Source of the DNA: Sabulitectum sp964571965
Lineage (GTDB): Bacteria; Fermentibacterota; Fermentibacteria; Fermentibacterales; JCC-6
DNA length: 16,749 nt
NCBI GenBank assembly: GCA_964571965.1
Contig: CAZNFQ010000042.1
Span: forward strand, 1-16,749
Direction: 5' to 3'
Shown here: positions 1 to 7,520 of the stretch, in pieces
Position numbering within the stretch: position 1 is the first letter of the stretch
How the letters are laid out: each line of letters starts with the position of its first letter
The notes under the pieces: model-generated
Databases searched by the model: none
What the model saw: the letters and a program-made list of their open reading frames with translations, nothing else
What the model was told of the DNA's origin: nothing
Program-made: the position numbers and the translations under genes

Positions 1-10
1 CCCGTGAAAC

Positions 11-36
11 AGGGCTCATTCCAATTGAGTGACCCT
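11..36 (-). terminator. possible weak terminator hairpin
   Basis: On the minus strand, about 47 nt past the stop of the 83-589 gene, AGGG-tca-CTCA pairs with TGAG-CCCT around a 7-nt loop, with a three-base bulge. A short GTTTC follows. There is no real T-tract, so this is only a weak candidate. Confidence 0.22.
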
Positions 37-82
37 CTCACACCTGAAGATCATATGAACCGCGGAGCACATACCAGGAGCT

Positions 83-589
83 TTATCTGTCTTCAGGCAG
101 AAGCCTTTCCCAGTCCACTGCGAAGCTGTATCTGTTACCGGGATCAACCCTCAGAAAAAGCTCCATTCCAGGCCGCAGAAGTGATAGCGCAACCGGGGGA
201 ACTTCAACATTTACAGGCAATGTAAGATACCTGCCATGGTCATCTTCTATCTCTATCTGCATCAAAACACTCACCGGGGAACCATCCACGGGTTCGGTGT
301 ATTCCCCAAGCTTCACAAGATAGCCCCTGGCCTTTATGCCTTTTTTCAGCAGACGGTGTTCCGGGAGTTCTCCGTTCCATATCCTGGGAATCACGAATGG
401 AATTCCAAGAAGAAGATAGAGAGCCGCGCACCCTGCGGCTATCATGCCGCTTATGTGGTCGAATCTCTCCTGGCTCAAGTCCCAGGTAACTCCAAAAACG
501 ACCAGGGCAAACCAGATGAACACCGGACTGAAGAAAAGAAGGGAAACCAGAGCCGTCTTTGCGGTCTTTGAGAAATCGGGGCTATTCAT
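83..589 (-). CDS. small two-helix membrane protein, function unknown
   Basis: This 168-residue protein is not recognised as a named family. Two strongly hydrophobic stretches at about residues 11-34 and 46-69 should cross the membrane. They are followed by a soluble C-terminal part (about 85-168) rich in alternating hydrophobic and charged residues, consistent with a small beta-rich domain. It starts with a Gly-rich turn (GIKARGYLVK) and has a Pro-Gly-Met turn near residue 140. The layout, two helices plus a small beta domain, recalls DUF3592-like membrane proteins, but that is a resemblance of shape only. The ATG at 589 has AGGGG 11 nt upstream, a rather wide spacing. The gene lies 84 bp downstream of the secreted-protein gene at 674-1249 on the same strand and may be co-transcribed with it. 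That it is a real gene is fairly sure; its function is unknown. Confidence 0.72.
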   Translation of the reverse strand: MNSPDFSKTAKTALVSLLFFSPVFIWFALVVFGVTWDLSQERFDHISGMIAAGCAALYLLLGIPFVIPRIWNGELPEHRLLKKGIKARGYLVKLGEYTEPVDGSPVSVLMQIEIEDDHGRYLTLPVNVEVPPVALSLLRPGMELFLRVDPGNRYSFAVDWERLLPEDR

Positions 590-673
590 CCCTGGGTATT
601 CCCCTTAACAGTTTAAGCAGGTTCCTTGACAAAGCGATGTCTTTCCGTGGCGGCAGCCGAATAATATTCTCCG

Positions 674-1249
674 TCAATACCCCGCGGCTGATTTAATGCC
701 TCCCCATGTCCATTGCTCCAGTGAGAGGTTGTTGCCGAATGCCGTTAGAAGGAAATTCTCCAGATCCCAGTGTATGAGGGAACCTCCGTAATTCGATCCG
801 TATGCGGTTCCTATGAACTTGATCTGGAAGGGCAAGCCGGCCATTGTTATTCCTGTAAGACAGATATGCAGAGGATCTGAACTGCTGAAGGGGGAGTGGG
901 CGTAGTAAACCTCCATCCAGTTGACTCCCTGGTTGAACGACACATAGATCCCGGCTTCGCTGTAGTCATTGGTACCGGCAAGAGAAAGTGACTGGTCAGC
1001 TGTTATCACAAGAGAATCGATACCTTCAGGCAGTAATACACTTGTATCAAATGAACCCAGATCACCGCCTGTGCACCCGGAGTAGCCTCCTATGGAAGCA
1101 TGCAGGCTGGCCCCTTCGCCGGAGAATCCCCACAGCCAGGTTGCGTCCCAGCCCGGTGGAAGAGTGTGAAGATCGTAATCCCAGAGGACCTCTTCTTCAG
1201 CTGCCGAGATAATGGGAATGAGCACCACAAAGATTAACAACAGCTTCAC
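674..1249 (-). CDS. small secreted protein, function unknown
   Basis: This 191-residue protein starts with a clear signal peptide: Met-Lys, a hydrophobic core LLLIFVVLIPII, and a likely cleavage near SAA. The mature part is rich in Gly, Ser, Trp and aromatic residues (WLWGF, GGYSGCTGGDLG, SFDTSVLLPEG) and has two cysteines. That pattern fits an extracellular all-beta (jelly-roll or 'choice-of-anchor'-like) domain, but I cannot name a family. There is no T9SS tail, lipobox or C-terminal anchor. The frame stays open upstream to 1381, yet GTG at 1249 is the best start because GGAGGGA sits 5-6 nt before it and the signal peptide begins there. The stretch before it would put about 44 non-signal residues ahead of the hydrophobic core. 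It is likely exported to the periplasm or cell surface, with unknown role. Confidence 0.7.
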   Translation of the reverse strand: MKLLLIFVVLIPIISAAEEEVLWDYDLHTLPPGWDATWLWGFSGEGASLHASIGGYSGCTGGDLGSFDTSVLLPEGIDSLVITADQSLSLAGTNDYSEAGIYVSFNQGVNWMEVYYAHSPFSSSDPLHICLTGITMAGLPFQIKFIGTAYGSNYGGSLIHWDLENFLLTAFGNNLSLEQWTWGGIKSAAGY

Positions 1250-1288
1250 TGAATCTCCCTCCATAAAAGCAGAGGTTGAATTAGCGGC

Positions 1289-1322
1289 TTGTATTGACCT
1301 GATGGCTTCTACATCAATACAA
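1289..1322. promoter_or_regulatory. 9-bp perfect inverted repeat upstream of secreted-protein gene
   Basis: TTGTATTGA at 1289-1297 is mirrored exactly by TCAATACAA at 1314-1322 around a 16-nt spacer. It lies 40-73 nt upstream of the GTG start at 1249, between that gene and the HD-domain gene ending at 1365. Position and symmetry suit a dimeric-repressor operator or an RNA hairpin in the 5' leader. There is no following T-run, so a terminator for the HD gene is less likely. Function is inferred from position only. Confidence 0.35.
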
Positions 1323-1364
1323 TAGTCTGCTCTGACACTGAATGCCAGGCTTGCATCTGCCTTG

Positions 1365-1889
1365 TCAGCCAATGTTTCCAAGAAGCAGGTCCACGAGCTT
1401 CAAAGCCTTATCGTACAGGATCGGGTCACCCTCCTTCAGGTGCTCCATGAGCATCTTCTTCTCCCTCAGGTATACTCTGGCAAACTCCCGGTCGTGATCC
1501 GCTATGTCCGAAATGTTGTCTATAACATCCGCCAGCTTTACGGTTTTTGCTGCGGGAGACCCATGGGAGGCATGCTCGATGTTTATCAATGCTGCGTTCT
1601 CCCTGCCTATCTCGGTTCCATCCACCACTTTCGTAACATGGAGAACTATCTCCGCAACCTCTGCCCCGAATTCCCTCTGGATATCCGAAAGTATCACAGA
1701 AGTATCCTCCACCACATCATGCAGCCATGCGGCGGCTATGATCTTCTCATCACAGCTGACCGACGCCACTATCTCAGCCACCCTCCGCGGGTGCACGATG
1801 TAAGGCTCACCTGTGAACTTCCTCACCTGCCCCTCTTCACGATGCGCCTTTTCGGCAAAGTCAGCGGCCCGTTTCACAAGATCAGACAA
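1365..1889 (-). CDS. HD-domain small alarmone hydrolase-like protein (SpoT/Mesh1 type)
   Basis: This 174-residue protein consists of one HD domain of the RelA/SpoT hydrolase type, with no synthetase, TGS or ACT domains. Family motifs are in order: a metal-binding His in PYIVHP (H33), the His-Asp pair in AAWLHDVVEDT (H57, D58), the Glu-Asp pair typical of the catalytic site (E61, D62), and the last metal ligand in VKLADVIDN (D121). In this family a bound metal supports removal of the 3'-pyrophosphate from (p)ppGpp; Mesh1 relatives can also act on NADPH. The predicted role is therefore cytoplasmic alarmone hydrolysis. The preferred start is TTG at 1889, because AGGGGAG lies 5 nt before it and it gives the usual Mesh1 N terminus. 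The frame is open further, with another TTG at 1928 that lacks a ribosome site, up to a TGA at 1989-1991. The gene is divergent from the antiporter gene. Confidence 0.83.
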   Translation of the reverse strand: MSDLVKRAADFAEKAHREEGQVRKFTGEPYIVHPRRVAEIVASVSCDEKIIAAAWLHDVVEDTSVILSDIQREFGAEVAEIVLHVTKVVDGTEIGRENAALINIEHASHGSPAAKTVKLADVIDNISDIADHDREFARVYLREKKMLMEHLKEGDPILYDKALKLVDLLLGNIG

Positions 1890-2229
1890 ACACTCTCCCC
1901 TCTGATCATCTGAAGAGAATTCTCCCAAAACCGCTACAGCGTTATCGGCTGCCTTTGGTATTATAGGAAAAACTCCCAGGGAACTTCCTCACACAGATAC
2001 CTGTATTTCAGTCTTTCCTCTGTGCAGCAACAGCTGCAAATCGGCATATTCCTGCCGTGCCCCATAGAAAGGCCATGGAATATGTTGATCGTTCAGGTAA
2101 CACCACCCCATGGGATAAGCGCTGGAGGATACTGCGCTTATCAGCTTCCTCTTTTTTTCGCGATGCAGTCTGCTTTTCCATATCTGTGCGGGCATTTGCC
2201 GCAAACACCCCGAGGAAACTGAAAACACA
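1890..2229. other. divergent intergenic region between HD hydrolase and antiporter genes
   Basis: This 340-bp stretch contains no convincing gene. A plus-strand frame (2022-2222) and a minus-strand frame (1989-2297) are open across it, but neither has a well-placed ribosome site or a recognised domain. Its main structure is the hairpin and T-run at 2114-2158. The minus-strand frame is in register with the HD gene and is separated from it by a single TGA at 1989-1991. Promoters for both flanking genes should lie here, but I could not pick -35/-10 pairs with confidence. Confidence 0.5.
2114..2158 (+). promoter_or_regulatory. leader hairpin plus T-run (possible attenuator/terminator)
   Basis: GATAAGCGC at 2114-2122 pairs perfectly with GCGCTTATC at 2134-2142 around an 11-nt loop that contains GGAGG. 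Seven Ts follow at 2152-2158, after a 9-nt gap. It lies about 90-115 nt upstream of the antiporter start and reads in the same direction. It could be an attenuator or a structured leader, but the gap between stem and T-run is longer than in a standard intrinsic terminator. I do not recognise a known riboswitch class. Confidence 0.4.
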
Positions 2230-4374
2230 ATGATGACGATCTCTACATCCGCGCTGTCCATACTGTTCTCGAATCCATCCATGCCTGGCGGAGACACCGC
2301 CGGACGAATGATGATTCTGGTGATTCAGCTTGGAATAATACTCTTCACCGCCAAGATTTTCGGCGTTCTGGCTGAAAAGATTAAAATACCCGCGGTTCTG
2401 GGTGAACTCGCCTCTGGAATGATCATCGGACCATACCTTCTGGGGGGCGTTTCCTTCTACGGGTTCCCCCAGGGTCTTTTCCCGGTTTATCACTCGGCGG
2501 CAGCGGGGGGTGTGGTTTGGCCGGAGCTCATGGGGATATCCTCGATAGCCGCTGTGGTTCTGCTGTTCAATGTGGGCCTGGAGACCGATCTGAAACTCCT
2601 GCTGAAGTATTCCTTCGCAGGTGGCCTGGTGGGTCTTGGAGGAGTGGTTTTCTCTTTCTTTCTGGGTGATCTGACCCTGGTTCTCTTCTCCAGGGAACTC
2701 TTGGGCACCCATCTGGGCTTCATGTCTCCCCAGTGCCTCTTTGCCGGAACAGTGGCCACTGCCACATCCGTCGGCATCACAGCCCGGATACTTTCTGAAA
2801 AGAGAAAAATGGATACGCCGGAGGGGGTTACGATTGTTTCCGCCGCGGTGATAGACGACGTGATAGGCATCATCGTTCTCGCTGTTGTAATAGGCCTTGT
2901 TTCAAGCGGAAGAGGTGGTGTCACCAACTGGTCACACATCGGTATCGTGGCCGCGAAAGCGGTTGGTGTATGGCTTTTTGGAACCGCCCTGGGAATAGCC
3001 GCTTCAAGGCGTATTGGCAATCTGCTTAAGCTCTCCCGCAACCCTGAGTCCATCACCATCCTGGCCCTTGGTCTTGCCCTTGTTCTAGCGGGATTCTTCG
3101 AGGAGGCGGGGCTTGCCATGATAATAGGCGCCTACGTGATGGGCATATCCCTTTCCCGAACCGATGTGGTCAACCTCATAAGGGAAAAGCTTCACATTAT
3201 CTACGCTTTTTTCGTTCCCGTTTTCTTCTCTGTAACTGGAATGCAGATCAACCCCATGGCATTCACAACGAGGACCGTGCTGGTTTTCGGTACTGTGTAC
3301 ACCCTGGTGGCAGCTGTTTCAAAGGTTGCCGGATGCGGTATACCTGCACTCCTCTCCGGCTTCAACACAAAAGGAGCCGCAAGAATCGGATTCGGCATGA
3401 TGCCCAGGGGCGAAGTGGGGCTTATCGTGGCCGGCATCGGTCTTTCCGCAGGTTTTCTGGACGAACGCCTCTTTGCTTCCGTGATTCTGATGGTCGTTAT
3501 CAACACAGTTCTCGCACCCATGGTGTTCGTAAGGCTTTTCAGGGATTCCTCCCCGGGTCTCAGGCGTGTTTCGGATGAATCTTCCTCGGATGAAACCCAG
3601 TTGAATTTCAGCTTTCCATCGGTGATCATGGCATCATTCTTCGTTGAGAAGATCTCAGCGGTATTCAAGGGCGAGGGATTCTATGTTCACAGGCTTGGCC
3701 ACGAAGACGATATTTACCAGGTAAGGAAAGACCGGTTCATAATAAACTTCACCAGAACAGGCAACGACATCACGTTCCACTGCGGTGAGGATGATCTCCC
3801 ACTGGTAAAAACGGCCATGGAAGAGGCCCTTGCAGGGGTGGAGAAAGCCCTCACCGGGCTCAGGGATCCCATAGACAGGAATGTGTTCAGAAAAACAGCT
3901 GAGAACGAAAAACCTGCCCCGGCAAGAGGGCTCAGAATAGCGAACTTCATTCGCGCTGACATGGTCAGAGCCCGTCTCAGGAGCAGAACGAAGGCCGACG
4001 TGATCGAAGAGCTTCTTGACATGCTGGTGGAAGGCGGGCTGGTGAACAACAGAGAAGCGGCTCTCCAGGCTGTTCTGGACAGGGAAGAAAGCATGTCCAC
4101 AGGCATGGGTAACGGAATTGCCATCCCCCATGGAAAAACTGATTCAGTTCGTTCGCTGGTGTGCGCCATGGGAGTGAGGAAACAGGGAATCGATTTCCAG
4201 TCGCTGGACGGAAAACCCTCCTGCATCTTCATTCTCACCCTTTCCCCTCTGGAGGGATCCGCTCCGCACCTTCAGTTCATGGCCACCATAAGCCGAACAC
4301 TGGATGAGGAAAAACGCACGCGCCTGTTAGCCTGCAGAAGCGACAAAGACCTCTACGGCATTCTTTCTGATTGA
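2230..4374 (+). CDS. CPA2-family cation/proton antiporter fused to PTS EIIA domain
   Basis: This 714-residue inner-membrane protein has three parts. Residues about 28-440 are a CPA2-type (KefB/NapA-like) Na+/K+:H+ exchanger with about a dozen hydrophobic helices. They include the ion-site motif VIDDVIGII with paired aspartates D209-D210, typical of electrogenic exchangers. Residues about 458-560 are a soluble linker domain I do not recognise. Residues about 570-714 are a fructose/mannitol-type PTS EIIA domain with the motif GIAIPHGKTD; H634 is the expected phosphorylated histidine. In this arrangement EIIA phosphorylation by HPr-type proteins may gate cation transport, which would link ion or pH balance to carbon or nitrogen state (inference). 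The start is uncertain: the ATG at 2230 has GAGGA 13 nt upstream, and an in-frame ATG at 2308 directly precedes the first helix. It converges with the nucleotidase gene, leaving 11 bp. Confidence 0.9.
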   Translation: MMTISTSALSILFSNPSMPGGDTAGRMMILVIQLGIILFTAKIFGVLAEKIKIPAVLGELASGMIIGPYLLGGVSFYGFPQGLFPVYHSAAAGGVVWPELMGISSIAAVVLLFNVGLETDLKLLLKYSFAGGLVGLGGVVFSFFLGDLTLVLFSRELLGTHLGFMSPQCLFAGTVATATSVGITARILSEKRKMDTPEGVTIVSAAVIDDVIGIIVLAVVIGLVSSGRGGVTNWSHIGIVAAKAVGVWLFGTALGIAASRRIGNLLKLSRNPESITILALGLALVLAGFFEEAGLAMIIGAYVMGISLSRTDVVNLIREKLHIIYAFFVPVFFSVTGMQINPMAFTTRTVLVFGTVYTLVAAVSKVAGCGIPALLSGFNTKGAARIGFGMMPRGEVGLIVAGIGLSAGFLDERLFASVILMVVINTVLAPMVFVRLFRDSSPGLRRVSDESSSDETQLNFSFPSVIMASFFVEKISAVFKGEGFYVHRLGHEDDIYQVRKDRFIINFTRTGNDITFHCGEDDLPLVKTAMEEALAGVEKALTGLRDPIDRNVFRKTAENEKPAPARGLRIANFIRADMVRARLRSRTKADVIEELLDMLVEGGLVNNREAALQAVLDREESMSTGMGNGIAIPHGKTDSVRSLVCAMGVRKQGIDFQSLDGKPSCIFILTLSPLEGSAPHLQFMATISRTLDEEKRTRLLACRSDKDLYGILSD

Positions 4375-4385
4375 TACAGTGGCCG

Positions 4386-6053
4386 CTATTCCATAAGGAA
4401 CACCCTCTGAGGCGCAGGTTCAACGGTGCCCAGTTGCCTAATGTACTCCAGGAAAACCTCCGAGTCGGTGAAACCTGTGTCGGTGAAGGGCACGGCTGCA
4501 AGCAGTCCATAGCCGTCTCCCCCCTTTGCCACGAAGGCATTGGTCACAACCCTGTAGGTGGAATCGGGATGTAACTCCGCCCTGGTTCCGTCGGGCATGA
4601 GCCGAACAAGCGAAGTTATTCTCTCCCCGGAAGCTCCGTTACGGTCAGCATGGTACTCAAGGCCAGCCACATAGGGAAATGCACCGTCGGACATCCCCTG
4701 GTCGAAGATTGCCGTAAGAGCTCCCTCCAGGGTCTGCCTGAGTTCCGAACCGGTTACGTCCAGAACCGCCAGTGTGTTGGCGAAGGGCAGAAGCCTGTAA
4801 ACGGTTCCCACGGTTATCTCCCCGGCGGGTATGTCAATTCGAACGCCCCCGGCGTTCTGCAGGGCCATGTCAGCCCCGGACCCAAGCTGGTTCGCCTTCC
4901 AAAGCATTGCGTCGCACACCAGCGGTGCTATCATGCTGCCCTGGGGCAGGTTTCCCCCGGGAACCCTCTGATTGGGAAGGTCAACGGCAGCCGTTGCGGC
5001 CGGCTCGTTCTCGTAGTCGGCAATCACTTCGCCGTAGGTGTCCACAAGGCCCTGAACGAACTCATCGCCCGGTGTGACCTCCACCGAAGCATCTTCGATG
5101 AAACATGCGGGAATACCCTCTTCACCGCCGAAGAGCTCCTCACCGGCAAGTATCCGGGGCATGCCTGCATAATCTGTGATCTCACCGTTTTCGTCGAACT
5201 CCACCTGAAGCCTTCCAAGCACCCTTGTGTAGCACCAGGCCTGAACCACCAGCACCGCCTCCCCGTCTGCTCCCTGCAAGACGGTGGGATAGCCACCTGA
5301 GGATTCCAGCCCCACGGAAGTGAAGTCTCCAAGCAGTGTGTGGCTGTGGCCTCCCACTATCACGTCTGCTCCCCGGAGGGATGACGCCAGCTCAATATCG
5401 TTCTCGTAACCCATGTGGGAAAGAACGATTATCTTGTTAATTCCCGAATAGGTGAGTTCATCGATAACCGCCTGAGCCGACTGAACCGCCGGCAGCACAA
5501 CGGTTTCAGCCGAAGGGCTTGAAACACTTGCCAGTTCCTCTGTAACAACGCCTACAACACCGATCTGCTCGCCGCCTTTTTCAAGGATCACATAGGGCGG
5601 TACAAGACCTGCCAGCAGAGAGTCGCCTGAAACATCGAGGTTGGCGCATATCACCGGGAATTCCACCAGATCCAGAAGGAAGGAAAGGCCCTCGCTTCCC
5701 CTGTCGAACTCGTGATTCCCCGTTACCATCACATCCGGCATGATGTCGTTGTAAACCGCAGCGTCAGCCCGGCCGCCGTACACGGTGTAGAAAAGTGTAC
5801 CCTGAACAAGGTCTCCGGCGTGGAGGAACACGGTGTTGCCGCCATCGCCGCGGATGTTCTCAACCTCCCGGGCAATTGCAGCGACGGACCCCGCTGAAAC
5901 GGTGTAAGAAGCGCTGTCACCCGCACAGGAAAGCCGAAGCCCCACAGGCTCCAGGTTCGAATGGGTATCGTTCACGTGCACTATGTCCAGTGTGAATCCG
6001 AATGCGCCGGTGTATGCAACCAGTAAAACACTGAACTGAAAAAACCTTCCCAC
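4386..6053 (-). CDS. secreted 5'-nucleotidase/metallophosphoesterase, UshA-like
   Basis: This 555-residue protein has a signal peptide (FFQFSVLLVAYTGAFG) and the standard two-domain 5'-nucleotidase layout, close in length to UshA (about 550). The N-terminal metallophosphoesterase domain has its motifs in order: DIVHVNDTHS (D29, H31), HAGDLVQGT (D81), VTGNHEFDRG (N113, H114), VLSHMGY and VGGHSHT, which together bind a two-metal centre. The C-terminal substrate-binding domain has ALQNAGGVR and GGDGYGLL, the latter placed where the family stacks the nucleobase. Expected role: dephosphorylation of extracellular or periplasmic nucleotides for salvage; sugar-nucleotide or cyclic-nucleotide hydrolysis is also possible. 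GTG at 6053 is chosen because AGGAGG lies 5 nt before it; the ATG at 6068 overlaps that ribosome site. No GPI-like, LPXTG or T9SS tail is present. It appears to be a single-gene unit with its own promoter in 6054-6287. Confidence 0.9.
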   Translation of the reverse strand: MGRFFQFSVLLVAYTGAFGFTLDIVHVNDTHSNLEPVGLRLSCAGDSASYTVSAGSVAAIAREVENIRGDGGNTVFLHAGDLVQGTLFYTVYGGRADAAVYNDIMPDVMVTGNHEFDRGSEGLSFLLDLVEFPVICANLDVSGDSLLAGLVPPYVILEKGGEQIGVVGVVTEELASVSSPSAETVVLPAVQSAQAVIDELTYSGINKIIVLSHMGYENDIELASSLRGADVIVGGHSHTLLGDFTSVGLESSGGYPTVLQGADGEAVLVVQAWCYTRVLGRLQVEFDENGEITDYAGMPRILAGEELFGGEEGIPACFIEDASVEVTPGDEFVQGLVDTYGEVIADYENEPAATAAVDLPNQRVPGGNLPQGSMIAPLVCDAMLWKANQLGSGADMALQNAGGVRIDIPAGEITVGTVYRLLPFANTLAVLDVTGSELRQTLEGALTAIFDQGMSDGAFPYVAGLEYHADRNGASGERITSLVRLMPDGTRAELHPDSTYRVVTNAFVAKGGDGYGLLAAVPFTDTGFTDSEVFLEYIRQLGTVEPAPQRVFLME

Positions 6054-6287
6054 GGAAGCCTCCTCCATTTAGATTGAATAAAGCGGTGAATGCAGACTGC
6101 GAATATAGCCCCAGAATCCGCCGTAGCGAAGCTTGGAGATCAACTACGGTACTGGACACTGACCGGGAAAGGGCTTAAGAGAAATTCATTTCGCTCCTAT
6201 GCTTTCCGCAGATAATGGAAGTGTATCCCAATACTGTTGGCCGATGATCCGCAGGAGTTTTTCGGAGAATCAGTCTTCCCGGGAAAA
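6054..6287. other. intergenic region between efflux operon end and nucleotidase gene
   Basis: This 234-bp stretch has no supportable gene. It should hold the terminator of the efflux operon and the promoter of the nucleotidase gene, both on the minus strand. A TATATT box on the minus strand near 6101-6106 could be a -10, but no matching -35 is evident. CCGTAG/CTACGG at 6121-6126/6144-6149 forms a 6-bp inverted repeat around 17 nt. No T-tailed hairpin follows the operon's last stop. Confidence 0.3.
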
Positions 6288-7520
6288 TCAGATGCTGTGG
6301 CTTAATGCAACAGCAGGCGGCATTTTCGCTGCTCTCGCTGCAGGATATAATCCCGCCAGTGTTCCAGCCAGAGTACTGACCAGCACCCCAGCTGCAACAC
6401 CTGCCGTACTGAGTCCCGCTGAAAGACCAGTTAGCGATGCCATGAACTGAGCGAGCCCTGCTCCGCATATTATTCCCAGTATTCCCCCCGCAAGAGAAAG
6501 TATTATCGATTCCGTCAGGAACTGTCCCATTATTGTTTTTCTTGTGGCTCCAAGAGCCTGCCTGAGACCGATCTCACCGGTACGCTGGGTAACACTCACA
6601 AGCATGATATTGGCAATTCCCACAGAACCCACGAACAGAGAAATACTTGACAGACCGATAAGCCCTATGAAAAGCCAGGTTGAAACGGTTGAGAAACCTT
6701 CCTTAAGATTATCGGCAGTCATCATCTCGAAGTTGTTTTCCTCTTCTATGGAGAGTCCCCGGAGCAGCCTCATGCAGTTCTCTATTCTGATTATGGTATC
6801 ATCCATTGATTCAGGATCATCCACAGTTACCATGAGCATCAGATGTTCCTCAATGGACCCCCAGCGATTGAATATGGTTACCGGTATCAGTATTACGTTG
6901 TCCTGGTCCTGGCCCATTACTTCTCCGGCTTCCTCAAGAACACCTGCCACGGTCAGGTTTCTTCCACCAACCTGAATCTCTGAACCCAGGGGATCACCCT
7001 CGGCGAACAGCCTGTCAGACACTGTAACTCCCAGGACACATACACTTTTTCTGGAAAGACTTTCAAATTCAGTAAAAAACCTGCCCGTGGAAACAGCTCT
7101 TCCCGATACATCCGGCCAGTTGAATGTGGTTCCCTGAAGCTTTGCTGAAAGCTCCACTCCATCAAGGGTCTTTACAGAACCCATGGTTGTAGAAAGAGGA
7201 ACAGCTCCTGAAACTCCTTCCACATCAAGAAGATCTTCAATGTAGGCTATTTCCATATCAGGCCTGTTGTTCCGGGCTCTTCCGGCTCCTCCTGCCATAG
7301 AGGGTCCCGCCGAGCTGCTTATGTAAACCGTTGATGTTCCCATTTCCTCGAATGTTGAGTTCACTTTTGAATTGAATCCCTGCAGCAGGCTTGTCACGGC
7401 TGTCATTGCTGCAATTCCTATGACAATACCCAGTATGGTTAAAAGACTGCGCATTTTTCCTGACCAGAGAGCACCGAATGCAGTTGTAATTTTCTCTGAA
7501 ATGCTCCATAACTTATTCAT
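6288..7520 (-). CDS. ABC transporter permease, MacB/FtsX type (second permease)
   Basis: This 410-residue inner-membrane permease of the MacB/LolC type 7 ABC family has no fused ATPase. One helix near the N terminus (about residues 25-45, LLTILGIVIGIAAMTAVTSL) is followed by a large periplasmic MacB-like domain (about 46-275). The C-terminal FtsX domain (about 280-405) has three helices and the signature stretch NIMLVSVTQRTGEIGLRQAL. These permeases do not pass substrate through the membrane; they convert cytoplasmic ATP hydrolysis into movements of the periplasmic domain. The start is ATG at 7520, with GGAGG 9 nt upstream; the frame continues upstream to 7577 without support. It overlaps the preceding permease gene by 8 nt and is the last gene of the operon. 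It is clearly a paralogue of the neighbouring permease, so the two may form a heterodimer. Confidence 0.9.
   Translation of the reverse strand: MNKLWSISEKITTAFGALWSGKMRSLLTILGIVIGIAAMTAVTSLLQGFNSKVNSTFEEMGTSTVYISSSAGPSMAGGAGRARNNRPDMEIAYIEDLLDVEGVSGAVPLSTTMGSVKTLDGVELSAKLQGTTFNWPDVSGRAVSTGRFFTEFESLSRKSVCVLGVTVSDRLFAEGDPLGSEIQVGGRNLTVAGVLEEAGEVMGQDQDNVILIPVTIFNRWGSIEEHLMLMVTVDDPESMDDTIIRIENCMRLLRGLSIEEENNFEMMTADNLKEGFSTVSTWLFIGLIGLSSISLFVGSVGIANIMLVSVTQRTGEIGLRQALGATRKTIMGQFLTESIILSLAGGILGIICGAGLAQFMASLTGLSAGLSTAGVAAGVLVSTLAGTLAGLYPAARAAKMPPAVALSHSI

Noticed and set aside
590..673. TTGTCA as a -35 box for the small membrane-protein gene
   Set aside because: It matches the -35 consensus at 5 of 6, but no acceptable -10 lies 16-18 nt downstream; co-transcription with the upstream gene is just as likely.
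2490..3668. Long open frames on the minus strand inside the antiporter gene
   Set aside because: They are Arg/Ser/Thr/Pro-rich antisense frames caused by codon composition, with no domain or ribosome site. The plus-strand antiporter is unambiguous.
6121..6149. CCGTAG/CTACGG inverted repeat upstream of the nucleotidase gene
   Set aside because: Only 6 bp with a 17-nt loop and no T-run; expected by chance in a window this size.
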